A program made the position numbers and the translations under genes. A DNA stretch of 64,000 nt from Coemansia sp. RSA 487 (Eukaryota > Kickxellomycota > Kickxellomycetes > Kickxellales > Kickxellaceae). Positions within the stretch are counted from its first letter, which is position 1; every line of letters begins with the position of its first letter. The DNA is taken from NCBI GenBank assembly GCA_027577595.1, contig JANBRJ010000057.1, positions 45,680-109,679 on the forward strand. Reading direction: 5' to 3'. The notes below the pieces were generated by a model that was not told the origin of the DNA, searched no databases, and worked only from the letters and a program-made list of their open reading frames with translations. Shown one piece after another: positions 40,809-50,404 of the stretch.

Positions 40809-41228
40809 TATCTGTTATGTGGTGGCCAAATCTTTGTGCTCGATTTTTTGTTCAGATCTCGTTAAAAAAAAAGAAAGTAACTGTATATATATAAGGAAAC
40901 GTTGTGAAATGCAATAGAAAACTTTGAACCTGTGCTGTATATTGTCTGTCGTGTCGGTACAGTATACGTCTGGCACGTATCGAGGCTTCCCGATTGCTCA
41001 AATCATCTAACCATACCAAATAACGCAAATCGCTTGTGGGTATGAACCACACGCCTTGCGATTTCGCCATCGCTAACCCAACGGATCTAGATACAATACA
41101 ACTCGAAACAGATATGCAAAGTTTCATAGCCTGAACAAAGTCAGTGTGTATAAAGCGAAGAAAAGGAATCACAAAAGTATAGAATGCAGAGTAAAAGTAT
41201 AAGATGTTTTTCCACCAAGAAGGGAGAG
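40809..41228. other. Intergenic region between CTF8 and GET4
   Basis: About 420 bp holding the CTF8 promoter and the GET4 3' end; no gene seen. Confidence 0.5.
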
Positions 41229-42233
41229 CTAATCCATGGCCTCGGTGCTGGTGTTTTGAATCTGTGGTTGAGAAGGTGAGGCAAATAGCGAATTGACAAT
41301 ATCAAATAGCGACTGCTGGCGCTGGATGACGATACCAAAGTACTTTTCGCCAACAGAATCGAGGAGATCGTTTATAACCTGCTCGTTTTCGCCGAAAGAC
41401 GGCGCATAGTTGTCGCGGATCTGGCTGAAAACGCGCTTTGTGCTGGATTCGGGTTTCTCGTCAGCACGCTCTATGGTGAGAAGCAGCAGCTGAGTAAAGT
41501 TGAACAGAACATGTGTGCTGCAGTAGTATACGGGACCAAACTTCGACTGCACAGACTTGTCGCCTGTGCGCTGTTCGACCTCGTCCGGAAGCGCCTGGAA
41601 GAGCTTGGCGGCAAATGCTTTCCAGCAGAGACACGCAGCCTCGTACCACCCGATGGCCAGATACTTGAGCACGCCACGAGCGGCAAATAGCCCGTAATCG
41701 TATTGCGGGCTGGTCCGCGCAGCCCAGTCAAAGAGCATCAAGCCCAATGCGTGGGGGCTCTCGGATGTGCCAACCAAAAAATGCTGTTCAGCCTCCTGGT
41801 ACCGCGCCTTGTTGCGCTGGATGCAGCCTATAAAATGGTGCATCTGAGAATCGCCGATCCCGTCGCCTTGTTCCTTGACTGTCCACTGGATTGCCGCCTC
41901 ATAAACACGTGGGTAGTACTCAGTTGCTTGCGACAGCTTTTCGAGGATGTCGTAGACGCGCTCCTTGTTGTCGTCGGTCACAGGCAGTTTTTCCTCGACG
42001 TAGATGTTGATCATAAAGGATGCCAGGTCGGCAACGCTACCCCACTGGTTGTACTGGCAGAGCTCTAGTGCGCCCAGGTAGAGCAGCTGGATAGCCCGGC
42101 TGTGCTTCTTTTGCTTGACTAACCGGATGGCAATGGCTCGTAGTTCTTGGTGGCCCTCATAGTAATTTCCGTCTGTCAGATTCTGGCGCAGGTTGTTGAT
42201 AAAGCGCTCGATGCGTGAATTTGAAGCTGACAT
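41229..42233 (-). CDS. GET4: Get4, tail-anchored protein insertion factor
   Basis: 334 aa from the ATG at 42233 (MSASNSRIERFINNLRQNL); the upstream in-frame extension is AT-rich and unlike the family. The protein is an alpha-solenoid of helical repeats with characteristic DGNYYEGHQELRAIAIRLVKQKKHSRAIQLLYLGALELC, HHFIGCIQRNKARYQEAEQHFL and NFTQLLLLTIERAD. Get4 with Get5 hands tail-anchored proteins from Sgt2 to Get3 for ER insertion. No intron is needed. Confidence 0.95.
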   Translation of the reverse strand: MSASNSRIERFINNLRQNLTDGNYYEGHQELRAIAIRLVKQKKHSRAIQLLYLGALELCQYNQWGSVADLASFMINIYVEEKLPVTDDNKERVYDILEKLSQATEYYPRVYEAAIQWTVKEQGDGIGDSQMHHFIGCIQRNKARYQEAEQHFLVGTSESPHALGLMLFDWAARTSPQYDYGLFAARGVLKYLAIGWYEAACLCWKAFAAKLFQALPDEVEQRTGDKSVQSKFGPVYYCSTHVLFNFTQLLLLTIERADEKPESSTKRVFSQIRDNYAPSFGENEQVINDLLDSVGEKYFGIVIQRQQSLFDIVNSLFASPSQPQIQNTSTEAMD

Positions 42234-42670
42234 TTCTTTGTCTCTTGTTTTGTTTGAGACGAAAAATAGATTTGGGGAAAATCGGAATTGAGGATGATAT
42301 GTAATTAACCAAAAGGAAGAAGAAAACAAAGAGAAAAGAAGGCTTTTGCTTTGATTAGTAAAAAAGCTTTACTAAGAGGAAAGCAGGAGTGGGGGAGTGT
42401 GTTTGGTTTCCCAAAGTGGAGGACCTTTATATATTCCTGTTCTATCATTTTTTCCCACTCTGTGCGCCGATGCTGACCGCTCTTTTTTCACTTTTCTCTT
42501 GAATATATCATGACGTAAAAAGAGAAAACGCACGGGGCAGCAGATTCACTGTTTGTCAATCTCTGATTAGCACAGGAAAACGCAAAATGCTTTTCTTGGC
42601 CTTCTCTACAGAACATACTGTCAAGAAAAATCCGTATGCAAAATGCAGCCAAATGCCAAAAATGCGGGAT
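42234..42670. promoter_or_regulatory. GET4 promoter region
   Basis: About 440 bp with a TATA-like sequence on the minus strand (about 42425-42437, aatatataaag). No gene seen. Confidence 0.4.
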
Positions 42671-43396
42671 TCATTCGGATGCTTTGCGTGTGCGCATGTC
42701 CTCGATGATGGTGGCGGTAGCGCTTGCGCCAATGCGGTCAGCTCCGGCCTGGAGGCACTTGATCAGATCGTCGAGGGTGCGGATCCCACCAGACGCCTTG
42801 ACATGCGTCCTTGCCGGGTCTGTGCTTGCCCGCATCAGCTGGAGATCGGCAACCGTGGCACCACCCGAACTAAACCCTGTCGATGTCTTGACATAGTCGG
42901 CACCAGCCTCCTCAACAAGTTTGCAAGCCGTAGCCTTTTCGGCATCTGTGAGCAGCGAGCATTCCAGGATCACTTTGACGCAACATGAGGGCAGACGGTT
43001 CTTTGCAGCCTGCGTGAGGCTGCGGATTTCCTCGCGCACCTCGTCTGTGCATCCTGACTTGAGGTGTCCGATATTGATCACCATGTCGAGCTCAACTGCG
43101 CCATCGTCGATTGCCTTTAGCGCTTCAAATACTTTGACTTCGGTTGTTGCGTTGCCGTGTGGGAAGCCGATTACTGTGCCTACGTCGACGTCGCTGTCCT
43201 TGAGTGTCTCGGCGGCAACTCTGACATCGCAGGGCTTCACACAAACGCTGGCTGTTCCGTACTTGGCGCACAGCTTGCATCCCTCGATGACTTGGTTCAC
43301 TGTCATATCGGGCTTAAGCAGCGCATGGTCAATGGTCTTGGCAACAATCTCGGGCGTCAGGTTCTTGATGGTTGGGTTTGTTGGCAGAAGGGTCAT
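42671..43396 (-). CDS. DERA: Deoxyribose-phosphate aldolase
   Basis: 241 aa from the ATG at 43396. A TIM-barrel class I aldolase: TIDHALLKPDMT at the start, VIGFPHGNATTEVKVFEA, ELDMVINIG, CCVKVILECSLLTDAEK (with the proton-relay Lys), the Schiff-base Lys in YVKTSTGFSSGGAT, and VKASGGIRTLDD. It cleaves deoxyribose 5-phosphate to glyceraldehyde 3-phosphate and acetaldehyde in deoxynucleoside catabolism. The frame continues upstream to 43627, but that part spans a poly-G/C run and is low-complexity, so the internal ATG is chosen. Confidence 0.95.
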   Translation of the reverse strand: MTLLPTNPTIKNLTPEIVAKTIDHALLKPDMTVNQVIEGCKLCAKYGTASVCVKPCDVRVAAETLKDSDVDVGTVIGFPHGNATTEVKVFEALKAIDDGAVELDMVINIGHLKSGCTDEVREEIRSLTQAAKNRLPSCCVKVILECSLLTDAEKATACKLVEEAGADYVKTSTGFSSGGATVADLQLMRASTDPARTHVKASGGIRTLDDLIKCLQAGADRIGASATATIIEDMRTRKASE

Positions 43397-43818
43397 CGCG
43401 CTATGGAGAAAATTATGATATTGTTGGGGGGGGGGGTTCTTGACAGATAAAAAAGGAGATAAAGTTGAAAGTTTGAAGGAATTTAAAATGCAGGATTTTG
43501 AAAGAAAGGAGAAACTAGCTATGACATATGACGGAACTTTCCTCTTGTCAAGGAGTAGGGGGAAGGAGAAGCCATATCTGTGCTTTGACTGCAACAGATC
43601 ACAAGACCACAGATAAATCAGATCCATGTAGATAATAGAAATCAGAGAACTGATCTGGATCCAAACTATGGAGATGACATTCCTCTCCCCAAAAAAACTG
43701 GAATGAAAACTTTTTCCTCAGCGATCAAGCAAACCTCGTCTTTCTCTTTAGTTTTCAATTTCTCAGCAATAGATACGTTTTATTTTTGTACTTTTCGTGT
43801 TTTTTTTGGGGGAGGTTT
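43397..43818. promoter_or_regulatory. Divergent promoter region, DERA / PUS1
   Basis: About 420 bp between divergent genes, including an uninterrupted run of about 11-12 G (near 43425-43437). No gene seen. Confidence 0.45.
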
Positions 43819-45477
43819 ATGCAATTTCTTGCGTCCGCTACTGTCAGGTCAGCCCAAAAGCTCTATAGGCACCAAAACACAGTGCGTTTATTCAGTGGGC
43901 TCCATTTGTCGACCAGAGTGCCCGCGCCGCCGTCAAAGCAACCAACTAGCAAAGCAATCGGACTACTATCTGTAGTTACAAACAGGTTTTATTCGTTGGA
44001 TCAGATCATGCCCGAGGTATCAGAACAAAGAAGGATGACCGAGCAGGGTGACAAGAGCGAATCGCTGCCACAACCACAAGCCAGTGTTGAAGCACAGCCA
44101 GCACCAGCAGAGACAAATAAACCCAATGATGACCAGAACAAAGGCACCAAGCGCAACAGATGCCAAACAAGCAAGGACAGACGTGAGTTTGCGCATAAAA
44201 AGTTCAGGGAGCGCAACATGGAGAAGAAAGAGGGTAAGGAGGTGCAACGGCAGCCTAATCCCGATAGAACCGAGCCACGGCTACCCAAGCGCAAAGTAGC
44301 GTTGTTGATGGGGTTCTGCGGAACCGGATACCAGGGGATGCAAACGAACCCGAATGCACGGACAATCGAGAGCGAGCTATTCAAGGCGCTGGTTAGCGCG
44401 GGCGCAGTGTCAGCTGATAACGCGACAGACCAGTCTAAAGTGCATTTACAAAGGGCAGCACGGACCGATAAGGGCGTGCATGCGGCGGGACAGGTCGTGG
44501 CACTGAAGATGATTGTCGAGGACCCAGAGATCGTGCAAAAGGTCAATGCATGCTTACCAGACCAAATCCGCGTATGGGGGTACGTGCGCGTCATCCGGTC
44601 TTTCAACGCGAAGACTGCGTGCGGATCGCGTGTATACGAGTATCTGCTGCCCACATATGTGCTGGCAGGACAAAACGAAGCGCACATCGAGATCTCGCGC
44701 ACCGTGCCATTTGAGCAGCGCGAACTGCCGCAGACCAACAAGGACGAAATCGAGAAGATGCGCGAGTATCGCATATCGCCGGACAAGCTGCAGTACGTGC
44801 GCGATGCGTTTGGCAAGTACAAGGGCACCCACGATTTCCGCAACTTTACCGTGACGCGAGGATGCACAGATACCAACTCTGGGCGGCACATCTACTACTT
44901 TGACGTTTCAGACCCAATGATCATCGACGGCAGCGAGTGGCTCAGCCTGAAGGTCAAGGGCCAGTCGTTCATGCTGCACCAGATCCGCAAGATGGTTGGG
45001 CTGGTTATTCTGATGACCAGGTCGAATGCTCCGCTGAAGCTGATCGACGAGCTGTTTAGCGGGCCACGCGTCAACGTACCCAAGGCGCCGGGGCTTGGTC
45101 TGCTGCTGGAGCAACCGGTGTTTGATGGCTACAACCAGCGTGCCGCAAACATAAAGCAAGGATCGTCTAGTCCTGTGCACTTTGACGACTACAAGGAGGA
45201 GATTGAACAGTTCAAGCAAAAGTTCATCTACGACGCCATTAGAGAGACAGAGACCGCCGATACAGTATTCAATGAATGGGTCAAGAGCACAGAGATCTTC
45301 CCCGAGGAGTACTCGTACATTAATGCCGATGGCGTCATCCCCGAGTCGGCGATAATCATCCCTGGCCAAGTGCGTCGAGTTCCGCCGATCTTCATGAAAG
45401 CCCATGAAGCAGCGTCTAAGGGTGAAGAGGGTGCCGTGTCGTCGTCGGAGGACGAGCTGGATACAAAGGACGACTAG
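43819..45477 (+). CDS. PUS1: tRNA pseudouridine synthase Pus1 with alternative starts
   Basis: 552 aa from the ATG at 43819, or 489 aa from the ATG at 44008. The first 63 residues carry many Arg/Lys/His and a single acidic residue near the end, a typical mitochondrial presequence. The short form begins MPEVSEQRR. The core has KVALLMGFCGTGYQGMQ, the catalytic Asp in RAARTDKGVHAAGQV, DQIRVWGYVRVIRSFNAKTACGSRVYEYLLP, GTHDFRNFTV and MLHQIRKMVGLVI. The C-terminus is acidic. Pus1 modifies several positions in nuclear and mitochondrial tRNAs; alternative starts would supply both compartments. Confidence 0.93.
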   Translation: MQFLASATVRSAQKLYRHQNTVRLFSGLHLSTRVPAPPSKQPTSKAIGLLSVVTNRFYSLDQIMPEVSEQRRMTEQGDKSESLPQPQASVEAQPAPAETNKPNDDQNKGTKRNRCQTSKDRREFAHKKFRERNMEKKEGKEVQRQPNPDRTEPRLPKRKVALLMGFCGTGYQGMQTNPNARTIESELFKALVSAGAVSADNATDQSKVHLQRAARTDKGVHAAGQVVALKMIVEDPEIVQKVNACLPDQIRVWGYVRVIRSFNAKTACGSRVYEYLLPTYVLAGQNEAHIEISRTVPFEQRELPQTNKDEIEKMREYRISPDKLQYVRDAFGKYKGTHDFRNFTVTRGCTDTNSGRHIYYFDVSDPMIIDGSEWLSLKVKGQSFMLHQIRKMVGLVILMTRSNAPLKLIDELFSGPRVNVPKAPGLGLLLEQPVFDGYNQRAANIKQGSSSPVHFDDYKEEIEQFKQKFIYDAIRETETADTVFNEWVKSTEIFPEEYSYINADGVIPESAIIIPGQVRRVPPIFMKAHEAASKGEEGAVSSSEDELDTKDD

Positions 45478-45912
45478 AAACACTTTTTTTTTCCTTTGCA
45501 AATACTGGCTCTATTCGGCACATAAACTGCATTCTACTGCGTTCTTTTGCCTTTTGCATTGGTCGCCAGTGAGTAAGCGACGTGACATGGGACTTTTAAA
45601 TACTGCCACGGAACAACCCCCATCTTTTCTCGAGGGATTCATGTGACAGAGAAAAAAGCGGTGGCCGTGTCCTGGTCGGTGCTCCAAAAGAGACTTTCTC
45701 CCCTTGCTATTTCTTTCTGCCAAGGAAATTTTTATTATACCAGTTTCCTGTTTCCTTCCGAATTCCACTTAAAGGGTGATATTCTTGGCAAGGCCCCTCG
45801 TCTCTTCTTTCTCCTTTAGAACTATTATTTATTTGCACTTTTGTCATACTAGTCATATTTACGAATCCGTAAACTTGCTTCCAATTCGCCAGAACAAACA
45901 AGGCCGTTGATT
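45478..45912. other. Intergenic region between PUS1 and GGPP synthase
   Basis: About 435 bp; promoter of the downstream gene; no other feature seen. Confidence 0.45.
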
Positions 45913-47129
45913 ATGTCTACCACCGATAAGGTCGCTACTGCTGCTGCCAACAGTGCTGCGTCTTCCCCAGAGAAGATGCCTGAAAGCCAGGGTTCGCCTC
46001 AAACAAACAAAAAACACAAGACAGACAACACCAAACAGGGGCTGAAGGGCACGACGTCGAGCATGGAGGAGGTAAGCTTAATAAAAGCCCACTACTTGCT
46101 TATTTCAAATAGCTCAGCATATTTCTTGTCTTGTGGAAGGCGTGGGATTTCATGTTTGTAACAGAAACTGCGCATAATACTGCACATTCAGGCTTTTTAT
46201 TTATTTGCAGCTGATACGAAAAAGCTTTCATTACTGTGTTTTTTTTATCTTTTTGCTAGGCGCTGCTGGCACCCTACGAGTATCTCAGCCAGGTGCCAGG
46301 AAAGGAGGTCCGAACCGTGATGATCCGTGCGTTCAACGACTGGCTGCAGCTGGACAGCACCAAACTTAGCGCGATAGCCAGCATCATCCGCAAACTGCAC
46401 ACGGCCAGTCTAATGATCGACGACGTCGAGGATAGTTCAGACCTACGGCGAGGCGTTCCAGTAACGCACAAGATCTATGGCGTCCCAATGACCATCAACA
46501 CGGCCAACTACGTATACTTTGTGGCCCTACAAGACGTATTGCGTTTGGAAAAGCCACAGCTCGTCGAGATATTCACCGAAGAGTTGCTGAATCTGCACCG
46601 CGGACAAGGAATGGAACTCTACTGGCGCGACACACTGACATGTCCAACTGAGGAGCAGTACATGGAGATGATATCGCACAAGACCGGCGGACTGTTCCGA
46701 CTGGCCGTCAAATTGATGCAAGAGTGTAGCGAAAGCGGATTGGATTTCACCAGGCTTGTGGACTTGATCGGCGCGTATTTCCAGGTCCGCGACGACTTTA
46801 TGAACTTGCAGTCTTCGGAGTACTCGAACAATAAGGGCTTTTGCGAGGATTTGACCGAGGGCAAGTTCTCCTTTGTCGTTGCACATGCGATCACCCATGG
46901 CCAGGACGGTGCCCAGCTTATGAGCATTTTGCGCCAGAAAACTACTGACGATAATGTCAAGCGGTACGCGGTGTCGCTGATGTCCAAGGCCGGCTCCTTT
47001 GACTACACAGCGGCGTTCCTTGCGGATCTTGAGCGCCGGATCACCGACGAGATCAAGGCACATGGCGGTAACGCACTGCTGGAGGAAGTAATGGCCAAAC
47101 TGAGCAAAACCGTTCCATCCATAGGATAG
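45913..47129 (+). CDS. BTS1: Geranylgeranyl diphosphate synthase, two exons
   Basis: Exon 1 is 45913-46071 and exon 2 is 46260-47129, around a 188-nt intron (GTAAGC...TTGCTAG), in phase, giving 342 aa. Exon 1 encodes a Ser/Lys-rich leader. Exon 2 has LLAPYEYLSQVPGKEVR, the first aspartate-rich motif MIDDVEDSSDLRRG, GQGMELYWRD, KTGGLFRL, and the second motif FQVRDDFMNL. It makes C20 geranylgeranyl diphosphate for prenylation, carotenoids and other terpenoids. Downstream genes are unrelated, so no terpene cluster is suggested. Confidence 0.93.
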
Positions 47130-47385
47130 CTTTATTTATTATCTTTATTTCATGTACTGGCATTTACAATTTTATACTTTTAAGCAATAAAACATAAACA
47201 TCCTGAATATACGTTAGATGCCTACAATGAAAACGATCACTGGGGTAGCGCCCATACAAAACCAAGCACAAGGTAAATGCATGCATTTTTCAGAGGGGAG
47301 GGATGCTTAGAAGCGCATTTCCATTGCTATTACTATACGTACTTGGTTCATTATATATTTCATGAGGGAAAAAAAACAATAAGAA

Positions 47386-48615
47386 ATGGATGTTGACAGT
47401 GGCCAGCAATCGCAGACTTCGGGAGGAGGAGTTTTAAATGCGCCCAAGCGGCCACGACGTGTAAAGCCCAAAAACATGAAAGCAAAGGATCCACTTCCAA
47501 TGGCTATGCAACCAGCCATTGCTCCGCACATCGGCCGGCTTTTGGACATCATTGGTAGCAAAACGAATGCAGTCCTATTTCAAACGCAGCGGTTCAAGCT
47601 GATATATTGGCCATTCTGGATGACAACGCGGATCCCAGGACTACGAAGAGGCTTGGAAGGCGTATGGAGGTACATAACAGCACCGCTACGTCTGCTTTAT
47701 CGTCGCCTAATTCCATGCAATATGTTTTGGCCAGCACTTGTTCCGCGCAAAATCCAAGCTGCAGTCCACGTTGTACGAGCGGCAGACGACGAAAACCGGC
47801 CCATCGACTGCTGTATCTGGGTATTTGACGGGTGGCCGAGCCTTTGGTGCGGTGGTGCATTTGGCAAAGGGATTCTATCCCGATCGGACCCAACATGGGT
47901 ACAGCGGTACACAAGAGACGCATCATCTGGATGCAGCACAAGCACAATGTACCTTGAGGACATTACGCGGAAACGGCGGCAAGAGAGACAACAGACAGAC
48001 GATACTGGGGCGTCTGGGACAGTTTCAGCCAAAGATCTTGAAGTCATGCCGGACGAGCTTTCCCAAATGGAACCCTTCCAGCTATCGCCCTACGAGGCAC
48101 TATTTTTGTCCGAACTCGGGTGCCTCGAAGCCTTAGACTCTAATAGCGGACAACGCTACACGCATGGGGATCTCTGGCGCACATTGCATGCTGCATCGGC
48201 CAACGAGCCAGCAAGCGATTTTGTGCTAAAGTATGCGGCGTACTACTACTACCGGGCCAAAGGGTGGGTTGTCCGAAGTGGCATCAAGTTCGGCACGGAT
48301 TTTCTGCTCTACAAGAGCGGCGGCCCATCAAAGTCGCATTCGCAGTACTCGGTTATCGTCAGGGAGCGACACCCTGGCCCCAAAGGCCACCGGGACGCAA
48401 ATGTGCCATTAGCTGAATCGTGGCAGTTTATGTTTGCGTTGTCCAGAGTCACTGCACAAGCCCAGAAGTCGCTACTCGTGTGCTACATCGATGCACCTGC
48501 GAATAACAGTGCCAGGGATATGCACGAGCATGTGAAAGCAGATGCCGAGCCTGATCTGCGTCTGTTCGGAGTTCAAGAAGTCGTGGTGCAGCGCTTCAAC
48601 CCAAACAAAAAGTAA
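47386..48615 (+). CDS. SEN2: tRNA-splicing endonuclease catalytic subunit Sen2
   Basis: 409 aa. The C-terminal nuclease domain is clear: LKYAAYYYYRAKGWVVRSGIKFGTDFLLYKSGGPSKSHSQYSVIV carries the Tyr and His of the catalytic triad, and the Lys lies in AQKSLLVCYID. The N-terminal half has a basic segment (KRPRRVKPKNMK) and the SPYEALFLSELGCLE helix typical of Sen2/TSEN2. With Sen34, Sen15 and Sen54 it cuts pre-tRNA introns. No intron. Convergent with INO1. Confidence 0.93.
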   Translation: MDVDSGQQSQTSGGGVLNAPKRPRRVKPKNMKAKDPLPMAMQPAIAPHIGRLLDIIGSKTNAVLFQTQRFKLIYWPFWMTTRIPGLRRGLEGVWRYITAPLRLLYRRLIPCNMFWPALVPRKIQAAVHVVRAADDENRPIDCCIWVFDGWPSLWCGGAFGKGILSRSDPTWVQRYTRDASSGCSTSTMYLEDITRKRRQERQQTDDTGASGTVSAKDLEVMPDELSQMEPFQLSPYEALFLSELGCLEALDSNSGQRYTHGDLWRTLHAASANEPASDFVLKYAAYYYYRAKGWVVRSGIKFGTDFLLYKSGGPSKSHSQYSVIVRERHPGPKGHRDANVPLAESWQFMFALSRVTAQAQKSLLVCYIDAPANNSARDMHEHVKADAEPDLRLFGVQEVVVQRFNPNKK

Positions 48616-48781
48616 ACAAAAATAACATTTGCATGTATTTTGTTATGTGGAGTTTTTGCAATGTTAAAAGACTGGACAGCGTTTATTCAGCTACATGCGA
48701 ACTTAGCTATGAAAAAAACCAGGGGGGACTACACTCTGGAAAGTGAAAAACCAAGCTGTCCAGAAAGAGGGGAGGGGACAT

Positions 48782-50404
48782 TTAGTGGAAGGCCTTGTGC
48801 TCGAGGAGCATCTCGTTGTTGGGAGGAAGACCAACAAAGGCACGCAGAATGTTCTCCATCGCCATGCGCTGCTTTGCCAGGGCGTTGACGACGGGGGTGC
48901 CAGGAGCAACAACGGGGGCCTTGAGCATGTATGACAGGATGGAGAGCACCGAGTGGAACGACTGCCACTGAGGCTCGACTGCGTCAGCATCAGACTTGGT
49001 GCGGTACTCGACACGGGTCATCAGCTCCGTCACCATGAACAGATCGATGATCAGGGGGCTTGCAAGTAGCGAGTCCTCGCACGTGTTGTACACCGAAATG
49101 GTGTTGAGCCCGCCCATAAAGATCTCGCTGACGTACTCGTCCAGCGCACGCTTCGAGTCGCCCACAGACGGCACGTACTTGATTACGATGGTGTGGTCCG
49201 GGTGCTCACCCTTCTTGTACAGAATGCCGTTGGCGCCAACCATGTCGTCCACCACGCTGCTCTTGGAGATCTCCTTGGACCGGAACTGCGCAGGTGCAGA
49301 CAGGTTGCGTCCGTCGTTGTTGCCCAGGTGGTTGTACGACGTGATTGCCAGCGGCTTGATGCCGGCGTTCACAAGGAACTCAGCCAGTACCGACTTGATC
49401 TTGGTCTGGCCCGACTTGAAGTCGTCACCACCGACGAAGGCACGCTCACGCTCGGCCAGATCAATGGCACCTGGGACAAGCGTGTTCTGTGGCGATCCGT
49501 TAATGAACGGCGCGCCCTCGAGGATCGACGCAACCGCAAAGAGCGTGGAGGGCGACACTTCGGCATGGCCATCGGCAATGGCCTTCAGTAGGTTGTCGGC
49601 AGTGTCGTTGATGCCGGCAAGGATATCTGCGTAGCGCTCGGTGTTAGCAGTCCACATAACGATGACGCGATCAAGCGCGTTGGCGTGCTTGAAGTCGCGG
49701 ATGTCCTTGCGCAGATGCTCGAGCTGCTCCTGCTTGGTGCCCTTGATGACGTTGTCGGCGCGCTCCTCCTGGTTCGCGGCAATGAAGTCGGGGTAGTACA
49801 CCGAGGGCATTGGCTTGAGCTCCTTGAGGTCGTCGTAGACCTTGCGCTGCAGATCGACCGGCAGCACCTGGGCGCGGCGCATGGCATCGCCAATGTTCAT
49901 CGAGTTAATGTCCCATCCGCCGATCACCACGTCGTTCGGGTGCACCATCGGCACCACCTCGTTGAACGGAACGTAGACGTCCTTCAGGTTTGCGTCGACG
50001 CCCAGCTTCACGGTCGACGCAAGCATCACGGACCCAAAGTAGTTGGGCTCCTGCGTGCCCCTGCGCGTCTCCCACGAGATACCCTTCTTGTTGGCAAGGA
50101 TCGATGCGCTGACTGTCGATCCGTTGTTGCCGCCCCACCCGACAAGCATAAGCCCAACACGTCCGACGCTGGTCTTGGTCTTGAACTGGTAGTGCACCTT
50201 GGTGGGCTTGGCGCTCAGGCCGCCGGTCGCCGAGTCGCGGGAAACAATCGTGGTGTCGTACATGTAGTCAGACTCGATTGCACCATCGCCGTAGCGCACG
50301 TAGGGCGAGTCAACCTTGAAAGCCGTCTGGCCTGAGGCTGCGCCAGTGGCGGAGGCGGCGTTGGCATTGTCGGTAGCAGCAGTAATGTTGTTGATTGGAG
50401 ACAT
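48782..50404 (-). CDS. INO1: Inositol-3-phosphate synthase
   Basis: 540 aa, no intron. Contains the NAD-binding loop [12 protein letters not shown], the [20 protein letters not shown] block, [37 protein letters not shown] with the flanking catalytic Lys region, and [20 protein letters not shown]. It converts glucose 6-phosphate to inositol 3-phosphate, the committed step for inositol lipids. Strong codon bias produces long antisense and alternate-frame shadows, suggesting high expression. I did not find a convincing inositol-response element upstream. Confidence 0.97.
   Translation of the reverse strand: MSPINNITAATDNANAASATGAASGQTAFKVDSPYVRYGDGAIESDYMYDTTIVSRDSATGGLSAKPTKVHYQFKTKTSVGRVGLMLVGWGGNNGSTVSASILANKKGISWETRRGTQEPNYFGSVMLASTVKLGVDANLKDVYVPFNEVVPMVHPNDVVIGGWDINSMNIGDAMRRAQVLPVDLQRKVYDDLKELKPMPSVYYPDFIAANQEERADNVIKGTKQEQLEHLRKDIRDFKHANALDRVIVMWTANTERYADILAGINDTADNLLKAIADGHAEVSPSTLFAVASILEGAPFINGSPQNTLVPGAIDLAERERAFVGGDDFKSGQTKIKSVLAEFLVNAGIKPLAITSYNHLGNNDGRNLSAPAQFRSKEISKSSVVDDMVGANGILYKKGEHPDHTIVIKYVPSVGDSKRALDEYVSEIFMGGLNTISVYNTCEDSLLASPLIIDLFMVTELMTRVEYRTKSDADAVEPQWQSFHSVLSILSYMLKAPVVAPGTPVVNALAKQRMAMENILRAFVGLPPNNEMLLEHKAFH

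Noticed and set aside
43397-43627. N-terminal extension of deoxyribose-phosphate aldolase
   Set aside because: Crosses a poly-G/C run and is unlike the family; the ATG at 43396 gives the usual length.
45913-47129. Terpene biosynthetic cluster around GGPP synthase
   Set aside because: Neighbours are Pus1 and Sen2; no cyclase, P450 or transporter nearby.
49685-50335. 216-codon plus-strand frame inside INO1
   Set aside because: Val/Leu/His-rich antisense shadow of Ino1; no family resemblance.
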